A DNA stretch of 64,000 nucleotides. It comes from Shinella sp. WSJ-2 (lineage in GTDB: Bacteria > Pseudomonadota > Alphaproteobacteria > Rhizobiales > Rhizobiaceae). The notes beneath the pieces were generated by a model that was not told where the DNA came from, ran no database searches, and worked only from the letters and a program-made list of their open reading frames with translations. Within the stretch, counting starts at the first letter, position 1. The number at the start of each line of letters is the position of its first letter. The translations under genes were made by a program, and so were the position numbers. This document shows positions 25,727 through 32,835 of the stretch, one piece after another. The stretch spans positions 1-64,000 of the forward strand of contig NZ_QWBU01000012.1 in assembly GCF_003432075.1 (NCBI RefSeq). Reading direction: 5' to 3'.

Positions 25727-26629
25727 ATGACCGAAGATGCCATCATCATCGGCGGGGGCTTTGCCGGCCTCTCCGCAGCCATGCAGCTCGCCCGCGCCCG
25801 CCGCCGCATCACCATTCTGGACACCGGCCTGCCACGCAACCGCTTTGCCGCCCATTCGCACGGCTTCCTTGCGCAGGACGGCCGGCCGGGCGGCGAGATC
25901 CTCGCCGATGCCCGCCGTCAGCTTGCCGCCTACGAGACCGTCACCTTCGGCGATGTGCCGGCCGAAAGGCTGGAGGGAGAGCGGGATGCGTTTTCGGTGA
26001 TCACCGGCGACGGCGGGCGGATCGATGCGCGGCGCGTGCTGCTCGCCACCGGCTTCGAGGACAAGCTGCCCGATATTCCCGGCCTTGCGGAACGCTGGGG
26101 CAAGACGGTGCTGCATTGCCCCTATTGCCATGGCTACGAGGTCGGCGGCGGGCCGGTCGGCGTGCTGGCGCGAACCTCCGAGGCCGCACGTTTTGCGGCG
26201 GTCGTGGCCGATTGGGGCAACGTCACGCTCTTCACCAATGAAGTCCCGGAGCCCGATGAAAAGGACCTCGCCGTGCTCGAGGCGCGCAATGTGAAACTCC
26301 GCCCCGGCCGCGTCACCGCGATCTCGGATGGTCCCGATGGTTTGCTCTCCGTCGAGACCGGCCCCGGCATTCCCGCCCTCGTCAAGGCGCTGTTTGTTGC
26401 ACCGGAAGCGCGCGTGCGCAGCACGATCCCGGACGATCGCGGCCTGAAGCGAAGGGAAACGCCCATCGGCAACATTCTGCACACCGACGACATGGGCCAA
26501 ACCTCATTGCCCGGACTCTACGCAGCCGGTGATATCGCTCTCGGCGCGGCCAATATTTCGCTTGCCTCGGCCAATGGCGTGAAGACCGCCGTCTTCCTGC
26601 ACCACTCGCTGATCTGGCCAACGCATTGA
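25727..26629 (+). CDS. Thioredoxin-reductase-like NAD(P)/FAD oxidoreductase
   Basis: 300 residues. The FAD-binding GGGFAGLSAAMQLARARR is at about 8-25, the redox pair CPYC in LHCPYCHGYE at about 130, an unusual NAD(P) domain loop GVLARTSEAARFAAVVAD lacking the full GxGxxG, and the C-terminal FAD motif GLYAAGDIALGAANISLA. Low-molecular-weight thioredoxin reductases have CAxC; CPYC is typical of a side branch often paired with Rrf2 or other redox regulators. The exact electron acceptor is unknown. The ATG at 25727 has AAAGGATCC upstream. It lies 84 nt after the Rrf2 gene on the same strand. Confidence 0.88.
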   Translation: MTEDAIIIGGGFAGLSAAMQLARARRRITILDTGLPRNRFAAHSHGFLAQDGRPGGEILADARRQLAAYETVTFGDVPAERLEGERDAFSVITGDGGRIDARRVLLATGFEDKLPDIPGLAERWGKTVLHCPYCHGYEVGGGPVGVLARTSEAARFAAVVADWGNVTLFTNEVPEPDEKDLAVLEARNVKLRPGRVTAISDGPDGLLSVETGPGIPALVKALFVAPEARVRSTIPDDRGLKRRETPIGNILHTDDMGQTSLPGLYAAGDIALGAANISLASANGVKTAVFLHHSLIWPTH

Positions 26630-26678
26630 CCTTTGCGGACGCCCCGGTTATTTCGAGACGTCCGTAAAAGGAGTTTTG

Positions 26679-26705
26679 ATGTCCAACTCGTCTGAGACCT
26701 GCTGA
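26679..26705 (+). CDS. Candidate 8-residue leader peptide (uORF)
   Basis: ATG at 26679 with AAAAGGAG (26666-26673) five nt before it, coding for MSNSSETC and ending in TGA (26703-26705). A near-perfect ribosome binding site in front of an 8-codon frame, immediately followed by mutually exclusive hairpins, is the layout of a translation-controlled attenuator. The run SSETC-stop suggests a possible response to serine/cysteine supply or to a ribosome-stalling drug; this is inference. Confidence 0.5.
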   Translation: MSNSSETC

Positions 26706-26708
26706 GGG

Positions 26709-26786
26709 CCCTGCCCGCATCATGCTTGCGCGCAGGGTCGAAAAAACGCTGAACCCTGCCACCCCGTGGGTGGCGGACGTTTTTTC
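26709..26786 (+). promoter_or_regulatory. Attenuator-like alternating hairpins ahead of the UPF0386 gene
   Basis: Segment 1 CCCTGC (26709-26714) pairs with segment 2 GCAGGG (26732-26737), extendable to 9 bp with one mismatch. Segment 2 can instead pair with segment 3, a second CCCTGC (26754-26759). Segment 3 overlaps the 5' arm of a terminator-like hairpin: GCCACCC/GGGTGGC (26758-26774) nested in GAAAAAACG/CGTTTTTTC (26740-26748 and 26778-26786), ending in six T. It could alternatively be just the terminator of the flavoprotein gene. Confidence 0.5.
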
Positions 26787-26821
26787 GCGTTCATTCGAAC
26801 GCCCGACGGACACTCAAGACA

Positions 26822-27079
26822 ATGGACATTTCGCGCGCCGAACAGCGCATTCTTCACCTGCTCGCCCAGGGCGGCAGGATCGACATCGAAAAAGACGACA
26901 ACCGCAAGATCATCACCGTCGCCTGCATCACGCGGGACGGCTGGCGTGCCGGTGGTCTCGACCTCGACCTCTTCCGCAAGCTGAAACGCCGGCGCTGCAT
27001 CGCCTCCTCCGGCGGCAGGCCCTACCGCATCACGCAGCGCGGCCTGGTTCTGGTGCGGTCGCAGCTCGACAATCAGTGA
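26822..27079 (+). CDS. UPF0386 / YjhX-family protein
   Basis: 85 residues, MDISRAEQRILHLLAQGGRI, then ACITRDGWRAGGLDLDLFRK and IASSGGRPYRITQRGLVLVR. A small winged-helix-like fold with a MarR/ArsR flavour. The family includes E. coli YjhX, described as the toxin of a pair with the acetyltransferase YjhQ; rhizobial members are conserved as single genes and their role is unknown. There is no strong Shine-Dalgarno in front of ATG 26822 (ACTCAAGACA). Its leader contains the uORF/attenuator described separately. A GNAT gene lies convergently 33 nt downstream. Confidence 0.85.
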   Translation: MDISRAEQRILHLLAQGGRIDIEKDDNRKIITVACITRDGWRAGGLDLDLFRKLKRRRCIASSGGRPYRITQRGLVLVRSQLDNQ

Positions 27080-27112
27080 AAGACGGGAGGCGTGGCGAAA
27101 GCTGCGCCTCCT

Positions 27113-27625
27113 CTAAAATCTGCCCGGCCCGTAGCCGATCGGTTCATCGGCGACGAGCTGCCGGCGCAGGCCGACCGATTCCACGTCCCGGTCGAGACGT
27201 TCGGAGTAATCGACCGAAAGCCAGTTCACCGAATAGCCGTGCTTCTGGAAGAAACCGACGGCGGCCGTGTTGCGCGCATGGGTCTGCAGCCGCGCCGCCT
27301 CGAAACCGGCGGCGACGATCTCCTCTTCCATGGCGGCAAGCAAAGCGGCACCGAGGCCCTTCTTCTGCTGGGGTGGATCGACCCAGAGATCGCTGATCTC
27401 GTCGTCCAGCGCTTCGCGCGAGGCCCAACCGGCCAGCACGCCCTCACTCTCCACGACGCTGACGCGCAGCCATTTTTCGGCAAGGAACTGCTGGAAGGCA
27501 TTGCGGGCATGTTCGCTGCGCACCTGAAGATCGACGACGCCGACGACGGCCTGCCCCCAGGCTCTCACGCCGATCTCGACGAGTTCCGGAACATCATCTC
27601 CACGGACATTGCGAACAGTGATCAT
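27113..27625 (-). CDS. GNAT-family N-acetyltransferase
   Basis: 170 residues from the ATG at 27625 (MITVRNVRGDDVPELVEIGV). The acetyl-CoA binding segment is ISDLWVDPPQQKKGLGAALL (Q-K-K-G-L-G) and the C-terminal part has NTAAVGFFQKHGYSVNW. It is convergent with the UPF0386 gene and transcribed in the direction of slipin but downstream of slipin's terminator. The closest-named partner of YjhX in E. coli is a GNAT enzyme, so the neighbourhood is suggestive; orientation argues against a simple toxin-antitoxin operon. Confidence 0.88.
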   Translation of the reverse strand: MITVRNVRGDDVPELVEIGVRAWGQAVVGVVDLQVRSEHARNAFQQFLAEKWLRVSVVESEGVLAGWASREALDDEISDLWVDPPQQKKGLGAALLAAMEEEIVAAGFEAARLQTHARNTAAVGFFQKHGYSVNWLSVDYSERLDRDVESVGLRRQLVADEPIGYGPGRF

Positions 27626-27710
27626 GCATCGGCCCTTTCCCATGCCATGAAAGCATTGCGCAGGCGGCTTGGCGAGGGAGACGAAAGGCTATCCACGGCG
27701 ATGATGGGAC

Positions 27711-27744
27711 TAAAAACGAAACCGCCCGGTCTTTCGACCGGGCG
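27711..27744 (-). terminator. Slipin gene terminator
   Basis: On the minus strand CGCCCGGT, loop CGAAAG, ACCGGGCG (27744-27723) is followed by GTTTCGTTTTTAG. An 8-bp GC stem with a T tract, six nt after the slipin stop codon. Confidence 0.88.
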
Positions 27745-27749
27745 ATCCC

Positions 27750-28895
27750 CTACTTGTCGCGCAACTGCACGAGGTCGTTCATCAGGCCCGCCGTCCCGTT
27801 GTGGATGGTCAGGCGCTCGACCTTGCCGGCAATGGCTTCCAGAGCCTCCAGCTCCTTCAGCCGCAGCATGACCGGGTTTTCGGCCATCACCTTCGCCGTG
27901 TTCAGGAGCGAACGGGTAGCGTTCGTTTCCTCGCGGCGCCGGATGACATTGGCCTCAGCCTGCTTTTCAGCTGCGACCACCTGGTTCAGGATATCGCGCA
28001 TCTCGCCCGGCAGGATCACGTCCTTGAGCTCGATGGCCGAGACCTCGACCCCGATGGCGGCCATGTCGGCACGAACCTTCCCGGCGGCTTCCGCATTGAC
28101 CGTCACCTTGCGTTCAAGGATCTGGTCAAGCGTCAGCGTGCCGAGCGTCTGGCGGAAGGCGAACTGCAGAGCACGGTACAGCGCGTCCGTGAAGTCCTTG
28201 ACCTCCGACACCGCCTTCAGCGGATCGACGACGCGGTATTCGGCGGAAATGTTCACCCGGATCGTGACCTTGTCACGGGTGAGCAGTTCCTGACCGGTCA
28301 CGTCGAGCGACTGGCGCTTCAGATCCACCACGCGCACCTGGACCGTCTTGCCGACATTCCAGAAGGCGTGCATGCCCGGCTGCAGCATGCGCTGATGCGT
28401 TCCGTCAACGAAGAGCAGACCGACCTGACCGTCATTGACGAGGAAGGCGGTCGTGAGCTCCGTGCGGCGTGCGCGCATCAGCCGGCGCATCAGCTCCGGG
28501 TCGATGTCGAGCCGTTCCGTCAGGTCGACACGCGTCTCGGTCCACGGACCGGCAGCGTTCCAGACCACCAGCTTCTGGTTCGGCGCCAGCACCGTGTAGA
28601 GTTCACCGTCGCGCTCGACGACCGAGATTTCCCGGGCCGTGGTGCGGATGACCGTCAGTTCACGCTGTGCGACCTCCGGCAGACCATCGAACAACGGCTT
28701 CTCGTAGGCCGACGCGAAAACCGGCCGGTTCATGTCGTGACGCTCCAGCTCGAGCAGCCCGCGGCGGTTCGGCAGGCTGTGTTCGCCCGCGCCGAAAATA
28801 CCGAGAACCGTACCCTTGTACAGGGCGAGCACCCGCTCGTTGGCCTTCACGAGGACGCGCTTGCGCCCCAAAATCATATCGAGAAACATCGTCAT
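27750..28895 (-). CDS. Slipin-type SPFH (Band 7) protein
   Basis: 381 residues from the ATG at 28895 with AAGGAG upstream. No clear transmembrane helix is present at the N-terminus (MTMFLDMILGRKRVLVKANE), so it may be peripheral. The SPFH domain spans about 120-290: GLLFVDGTHQRMLQPGMHAF, VRVVDLKRQSLDVTGQELLT, KVTIRVNISAEYRVVDPLKA, then YRALQFAFRQTLGTLTLDQI and EVSAIELKDVILPGEMRDIL. The C-terminal helix EKQAEANVIRRREETNATRS is the coiled-coil oligomerisation region. Upstream on the same strand lie a 380-nt structured leader and two tRNA-like RNAs; this pairing is known from RtcB RNA-repair loci, but no RtcB, RtcA or RtcR gene is in the window. Confidence 0.93.
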   Translation of the reverse strand: MTMFLDMILGRKRVLVKANERVLALYKGTVLGIFGAGEHSLPNRRGLLELERHDMNRPVFASAYEKPLFDGLPEVAQRELTVIRTTAREISVVERDGELYTVLAPNQKLVVWNAAGPWTETRVDLTERLDIDPELMRRLMRARRTELTTAFLVNDGQVGLLFVDGTHQRMLQPGMHAFWNVGKTVQVRVVDLKRQSLDVTGQELLTRDKVTIRVNISAEYRVVDPLKAVSEVKDFTDALYRALQFAFRQTLGTLTLDQILERKVTVNAEAAGKVRADMAAIGVEVSAIELKDVILPGEMRDILNQVVAAEKQAEANVIRRREETNATRSLLNTAKVMAENPVMLRLKELEALEAIAGKVERLTIHNGTAGLMNDLVQLRDK

Positions 28896-29264
28896 TGGTC
28901 TTGCTCCTTCGGTCATACGCTACGTCATGAACCGATTGTCCTTTCGTTTACGGTTGCTGTTTCATCGGCGGCATGCTTGCCGCCAGTCTCCGTGAAACCC
29001 CTGGTCGCCCGGGAAACCTGCGGGCGGGGCATGCGAATGCAATGATCCGGGAACCGGTTGACGGCCATCGGCGGCGGGTTTCCGGGAGAGGACCGCGCAG
29101 CCTTTCGGCGGGCTTTGGAGCACGGCTCCATCGCTGGCCGAAAGGCGGCTTGATCGTCACCGGCAACCGGACCGCACATGTCCGGCGTCGGGCTTTCCGA
29201 AGAGGGACCTTGCGGCCCTACCCCGGTCTACCGTCCGCAGTCCGGTCCCCGGACCGGATAAGAG
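28896..29264 (-). other. Structured, gene-free leader between tRNA-like RNAs and slipin
   Basis: About 370 nt with no credible ORF but several stable inverted repeats: GCCTTTCGGC/GCCGAAAGGC (29100-29109 and 29137-29146) enclosing GGAGC/GCTCC, TCCGGTCC/GGACCGGA (29241-29258), and CCGGAC/GTCCGG near 29167-29185. It could be a 5' UTR of slipin processed from the tRNA-like precursor, or a further structured RNA. Only the structure is seen; the role is unknown. Confidence 0.5.
28971..28985 (-). promoter_or_regulatory. Weak sigma-54-like promoter element upstream of slipin
   Basis: Minus strand TGGCGGCAAGCATGC: GG and GC doublets exactly 10 nt apart, matching TGGC and three of four bases of TTGC, about 76 nt before the slipin ATG. 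Noted because RtcR-controlled RNA-repair operons use sigma-54. In GC-rich DNA such a match is not rare. Confidence 0.25.
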
Positions 29265-29281
29265 ACAGCTTGGAAGGCTGT
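29265..29281 (-). other. Exact copy of the tRNA-Gly(UCC) anticodon arm
   Basis: On the minus strand ACAGC-CTTCCAA-GCTGT forms a 5-bp stem with a 7-nt loop carrying U33 and UCC. Fifteen nt (CAGCCTTCCAAGCTG) are identical to the anticodon arm of the real tRNA-Gly at 755-828. It begins at the 3' end of tRNA-like RNA B and overlaps its last bases. It may be a tRNA remnant or an anticodon-stem mimic. Confidence 0.55.
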
Positions 29282-29346
29282 TGGAGAAGGATTTGAACCT
29301 TCGACTTCAGAATCTAAATCTGATGCTCTACCACTGAGCTATCCAA
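29279..29346 (-). ncRNA. tRNA-like RNA B (degenerate, anticodon-position UAG)
   Basis: The D arm GCTC/GAGC with loop AGTGGTA, the anticodon arm TCAGA-TTTAGAT-TCTGA and the T arm GAAGG-TTCAAAT-CCTTC are all perfect. The acceptor stem has only five pairs (TTGGA/TCCAA), no CCA follows, and the 5' end abuts the CCA of RNA A. UAG would read the Leu codon CUA, but there is no long variable arm (4 nt) as bacterial tRNA-Leu requires. It therefore looks like a structured tRNA mimic rather than a decoding tRNA. Confidence 0.75.
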
Positions 29347-29421
29347 TGGAGCAGACAACGGGAATCGAACCCGCGACCTCCGAACGTCTCGTTCGGCGCT
29401 CTACCACTGAGCTAGGTCCGC
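29347..29421 (-). ncRNA. tRNA-like RNA A (no U33, closed anticodon loop)
   Basis: 75 nt with encoded CCA. The acceptor GCGGACC/TGTCTGC has a mismatch at 7-66 and discriminator T73; the D arm GCTC/GAGC and T arm GCGGG-TTCGATT-CCCGT are normal. The anticodon arm reads CCGAA-CGAGACG-TTCGG: position 33 is G instead of the universal U, and the loop can close further (CG/CG) to a triloop AGA. Such an RNA should fold and be matured like a tRNA but could not decode. It is directly followed by RNA B. Confidence 0.78.
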
Positions 29422-29537
29422 AAACGGTCTTTCTGGTGCGGGGCATCCGTACACGACGACGGCAGGGCCGCCTCGCGCGGGAGGAGCAGAAAACTCCATC
29501 CGTTGACATCCGCACCGGCTGAACGACCGGGAGGGCG

Positions 29538-29566
29538 CGTTTATTCGCGTCGTGGAAAAGGTTCAA
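29538..29566 (-). promoter_or_regulatory. Possible promoter of the tRNA-like RNAs
   Basis: Minus strand TTGAAC (29566-29561), 17 nt, TAAACG (29543-29538), followed by a GC-rich stretch CGCCCTCCCGG as in stable-RNA promoters. The -10 match is poor. It lies about 115 nt upstream of RNA A. Confidence 0.3.
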
Positions 29567-29591
29567 GCCGAAAACGGCACGCGTAAGTTTC

Positions 29592-29616
29592 CGTAACGGC
29601 AAGTGTTGCCGTTACG
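29592..29616. repeat. Perfect 11-bp inverted repeat downstream of gatA
   Basis: CGTAACGGCAA (29592-29602), GTG, TTGCCGTTACG (29606-29616). It lies 44 bp after the gatA stop codon and upstream of the tRNA-like promoter region. There is no T tract on either strand, so it may be a Rho-assisted 3' end or a protein-binding site rather than a classic terminator. Confidence 0.6.
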
Positions 29617-29659
29617 ACACAACTTTGCGGATAGGCGGTCTATGGGGCGGAGGCGCCCC

Positions 29660-31141
29660 TTACCACCACTTGGCCGGGGTGAAGCGGCCGGCAGCCTGCT
29701 CGATGACATGGGCTGTCTTGAAGAGGCTTTCCTCCTCGAAGGGCTTGCCGATGAGCTGGAGGCCGAGCGGCAGGCCCTTGTGATCCAGGCCGGCGGGTAC
29801 GGACAGGCCCGGCAGGCCGGCCATGTTCACGGTCACCGTGAAGATATCCTGCAGGTACATCTTGACCGGATCCGACGCCAGATCCTCGTCGGCGATGCCG
29901 AAGGCCGACGACGGCGTGGCTGGCGTCAGAATGGCATCGACGCCGGCATTGAAAGCCAGTTCGAAGTCGCGCTTGATCAGCGTACGGACCTTCTGGGCCT
30001 GCAGGTAATAGGCGTCGTAGTAGCCGGCCGAAAGCACATAGGTGCCGATCATGATACGGCGCTTGACCTCGGTGCCGAAGCCGGCGGCGCGGGTCTTCTC
30101 GTACATGTCGACGATATCCTTGCCGTCGACGCGCAGGCCGTAGCGCACGCCGTCGTAGCGGGCGAGGTTCGACGATGCCTCGGCCGGAGCCACGATGTAG
30201 TAGGCCGGCAGGGCGTATTTCGTGTGCGGCAGCGAGATATCGACGATCTCGGCACCGGCGTCCCTCAGCCAGGCGATGCCCTGCTGCCAGAGCGCTTCGA
30301 TCTCGTCCGGCATGCCATCGACGCGATATTCGCGCGGAATGCCGATGCGCATGCCTTTCAGCGACTGCCCAAGCGCGGCTTCGTAATCCGGCACCGGCAA
30401 ATCTACGGAGGTCGTGTCCTTGGCGTCGACGCTCGCCATCGACTTCAGCATGATCGCGGCATCGCGCACGTCGCGGGCGATCGGGCCGGCCTGATCGAGC
30501 GAAGAGGCGAAGGCGACGATGCCCCAGCGCGAGCAACGGCCATAGGTCGGCTTGATGCCGACGGTGCCGGTGAAGGCGGCGGGCTGGCGGATCGAGCCGC
30601 CGGTATCGGTTGCGGTCGCACCCGCGCAAAGGAAGGCCGCGACGGCCGCGGCCGAACCGCCGGAAGAACCGCCCGGCACCAGATCGGCGTTGGAACCTTG
30701 CGCGCGCCACGGGTTCTTGACGGCGCCGTAATAGGAACTCTCGTTGGAGGAGCCCATGGCGAACTCGTCCATGTTGAGCTTGCCGAGCATGACGGCGCCA
30801 TCGTTCCAGAGGTTCTGGGTGACGGTCGATTCGTATTTCGGCTTGAAGCCGTCGAGAATGTGGCTGCAGGCCTGCGTATGAATACCGTCGGTGGCAAAGA
30901 GGTCCTTGATGCCGAGCGGAATGCCCTCCAGCGCGCCGGCCTTGCCGTCGGCGATACGGGCGTCGGAAGCCTTGGCCATCTCGCGCGCCTTCTCGGGCGT
31001 GACGGCGACATAGGCGTTGATCGCCGGATTGGCCGCCTCGATCGCGGAAAGATACGCGTCCGTCAGCTCGACCGCCTTGATCTCCTTGGCGGAGAGCTTT
31101 TCGCGGGCTTCGGCAATGGTCAGGCGGGTCAGGTCGGTCAT
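29660..31141 (-). CDS. gatA: Asp-tRNA(Asn)/Glu-tRNA(Gln) amidotransferase subunit A
   Basis: Glutaminase subunit of GatCAB. 493 residues from the ATG at 31141 (a GTG 12 nt upstream is the alternative). Amidase signature: Lys in [14 protein letters not shown], the cis-Ser region [14 protein letters not shown] and the nucleophile Ser in [15 protein letters not shown], i.e. the full Ser-cisSer-Lys triad. The tail [20 protein letters not shown] is normal. It lies third in the minus-strand run gatC, GNAT, gatA. Confidence 0.97.
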   Translation of the reverse strand: MTDLTRLTIAEAREKLSAKEIKAVELTDAYLSAIEAANPAINAYVAVTPEKAREMAKASDARIADGKAGALEGIPLGIKDLFATDGIHTQACSHILDGFKPKYESTVTQNLWNDGAVMLGKLNMDEFAMGSSNESSYYGAVKNPWRAQGSNADLVPGGSSGGSAAAVAAFLCAGATATDTGGSIRQPAAFTGTVGIKPTYGRCSRWGIVAFASSLDQAGPIARDVRDAAIMLKSMASVDAKDTTSVDLPVPDYEAALGQSLKGMRIGIPREYRVDGMPDEIEALWQQGIAWLRDAGAEIVDISLPHTKYALPAYYIVAPAEASSNLARYDGVRYGLRVDGKDIVDMYEKTRAAGFGTEVKRRIMIGTYVLSAGYYDAYYLQAQKVRTLIKRDFELAFNAGVDAILTPATPSSAFGIADEDLASDPVKMYLQDIFTVTVNMAGLPGLSVPAGLDHKGLPLGLQLIGKPFEEESLFKTAHVIEQAAGRFTPAKWW

Positions 31142-31159
31142 GGGTGCGGTCACTTCAGG

Positions 31160-31624
31160 TCAGGCAGCACGAAGCTGCTTTTGATAGAATACGGAATAGG
31201 GTGAATCCGGGTAGTCGAGCACGGGGCCGCAGCGGGTAAAACCCGCCTTCTCATAGATCGCCCATGCCGCCGGATGCTGGTCGCCCGTTTCGAGCACGAG
31301 CGTCTCCAGCTCCTCCCGTTCGGCGGTCTCCAGGATCTTGTCGAGCACATGCCGGCCGACGCCTTTCCCCTGCCAGGCCGGCCGGGTGAACATGCGCTTG
31401 ACTTCGCCCACCGTGTCGGAGTGGCGCTTCAGCGCGCCGCAGCCGATCGCGGCGTCGCCGTCGCGCGCGATCCAGACGGTTACCGTGGGATCGGCCATCT
31501 CCTCCACGGTGAGGTTATAGCACGCCTCCGGCGGCGACAGCGCAAGCAGGACCGTGTTCAGCTCTGCGATCAGCGTGCGAACCTCATCCGTAAGCGGGCT
31601 TTCGACGTCGATTGTGACGGTCAA
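31160..31624 (-). CDS. GNAT-family N-acetyltransferase inserted between gatC and gatA
   Basis: 154 residues. Acetyl-CoA binding motif VKRMFTRPAWQGKGVGRHVL (Q-G-K-G-V-G) and HPAAWAIYEKAGFTRCG. It is 3 nt after gatC and 18 nt before gatA, so it is embedded in the amidotransferase operon and must be co-expressed. Substrate unknown. A different GNAT gene directly follows gatB at 22.7 kb, so both Gat loci carry one. Confidence 0.92.
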   Translation of the reverse strand: MTVTIDVESPLTDEVRTLIAELNTVLLALSPPEACYNLTVEEMADPTVTVWIARDGDAAIGCGALKRHSDTVGEVKRMFTRPAWQGKGVGRHVLDKILETAEREELETLVLETGDQHPAAWAIYEKAGFTRCGPVLDYPDSPYSVFYQKQLRAA

Positions 31625-31627
31625 GGA

Positions 31628-31915
31628 TTACTCCACAACCTTCGGCACCTGGAAGAAATTGCGGTCGGTGGCCGGGGCGTTGGCGACGATCGCGTCGGCC
31701 TTGTTGCCGTCGTTGACGATGTCCTGGCGCTTGCGCATCTCCATCGGGGTGACTGAGGTCATCGGCTCGACTCCCTCGACATTCACCTCGGAAAGCTGCT
31801 CGACGAAGCCGAGGATACCGTTCAACTCGCCGGTCATCCGGCTTGCCTCTTCCTCGCTGACAGCGATGCGGGCAAGGCGCGCGACGCGCTTCACAGTGGC
31901 TAGATCTACGGACAT
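31628..31915 (-). CDS. gatC: Asp-tRNA(Asn)/Glu-tRNA(Gln) amidotransferase subunit C
   Basis: 95 residues. Small linker subunit that wraps GatA and GatB. It has [51 protein letters not shown] and the C-terminal [17 protein letters not shown], the usual GatC end. First gene of the gatC-GNAT-gatA operon. Confidence 0.96.
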   Translation of the reverse strand: MSVDLATVKRVARLARIAVSEEEASRMTGELNGILGFVEQLSEVNVEGVEPMTSVTPMEMRKRQDIVNDGNKADAIVANAPATDRNFFQVPKVVE

Positions 31916-32020
31916 GGACGGTCTCCGACAGGAAATTTCATACCCGCTATACTGACCAAGCCCCGGAGGCGCAACGGGGGAATGGCCCGTTCCACGCCCC
32001 CTCGCCCGTTTTCCTGCCGC

Positions 32021-32725
32021 TTAGCGCGTCACCACACCGCCGGACTTCGGCACCTCGATCCTGGCGGACCCACCGTCCATCGCCTGCACGAAGAGGTCGG
32101 CCGTCTGGTCGATGATGCCAAAGGAGCCGTAGTGGCAGGGAATGATCGTGTCGAACTTGAAGAAGCGCTGGCAGGCCAGTGCTGCGACGGCACCGCCCAT
32201 GGTGAAACGGTCGCCGATCGGCACGAGGCCGATCTCCGGCTGGTGCAGTTCGTTGATCAGCGCCATGTCGGAAAAGATGTCGGTGTCGCCCATATGGTAG
32301 AGCGTCGGCTCGTCCTCGAAATGCAGGACAAGGCCGTTGGCGTTGCCGAGCGAATGGGAGGTGCCGTCCTCGGTGATTTGCGCGGAGGAATGCAGCGCAT
32401 TGACGAAGGTGGTGGAGAACCCGTCGAAATGCACGGTGCCGCCGGTATTGCCCATATCGACCTTCTCGACACCCTTGGCGCCCAGCCAGGCGGCGAGGTC
32501 AGCATTGGCGAGCACTGTGGCGCCGGTCTCCTTGGCAATCTGGATCGTATCGCCGACATGGTCACCATGACCATGTGTAAGCAGGACATGCGTGAGGCCG
32601 GCGACGGCGTCCTTGCGGGTCGCATCGTCAAAGGCCGGATTGCCGGTGAAGAACGGGTCGATGAGGATCTTCGCCTTCGCCGTTTCGATGCGGAAGGCGG
32701 AATGGCCGAGCCAGGTGATTTTCAT
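32021..32725 (-). CDS. UPF0173 metal-dependent hydrolase (metallo-beta-lactamase fold)
   Basis: 234 residues. Metal-binding HGHGDHVGD (about 51-59), an Asp in [11 protein letters not shown] and a terminal His in [10 protein letters not shown]. The N-terminus [20 protein letters not shown] is the UPF0173 opening. It is a conserved, uncharacterised hydrolase of the MBL superfamily, cytosolic with no signal peptide. Isolated between gatC and the divergent PhnA-like gene. Confidence 0.92.
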   Translation of the reverse strand: MKITWLGHSAFRIETAKAKILIDPFFTGNPAFDDATRKDAVAGLTHVLLTHGHGDHVGDTIQIAKETGATVLANADLAAWLGAKGVEKVDMGNTGGTVHFDGFSTTFVNALHSSAQITEDGTSHSLGNANGLVLHFEDEPTLYHMGDTDIFSDMALINELHQPEIGLVPIGDRFTMGGAVAALACQRFFKFDTIIPCHYGSFGIIDQTADLFVQAMDGGSARIEVPKSGGVVTR

Positions 32726-32835
32726 GCTTGTTCTCCATTTGGGATTCGCAAGGCAATATAGTCCCGGTGAAGGCCGTTTCCATCCGTCGCGGGATCGTTA
32801 TAAGCGTGGGCCAGACGAGATTGAGGAATACCGCC

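Noticed and set aside
29279-29346. Calling RNA B a functional tRNA-Leu (UAG)
   Set aside because: Five-pair acceptor, no CCA, short variable arm instead of the long arm of bacterial tRNA-Leu, and overlap with the preceding RNA's 3' end.
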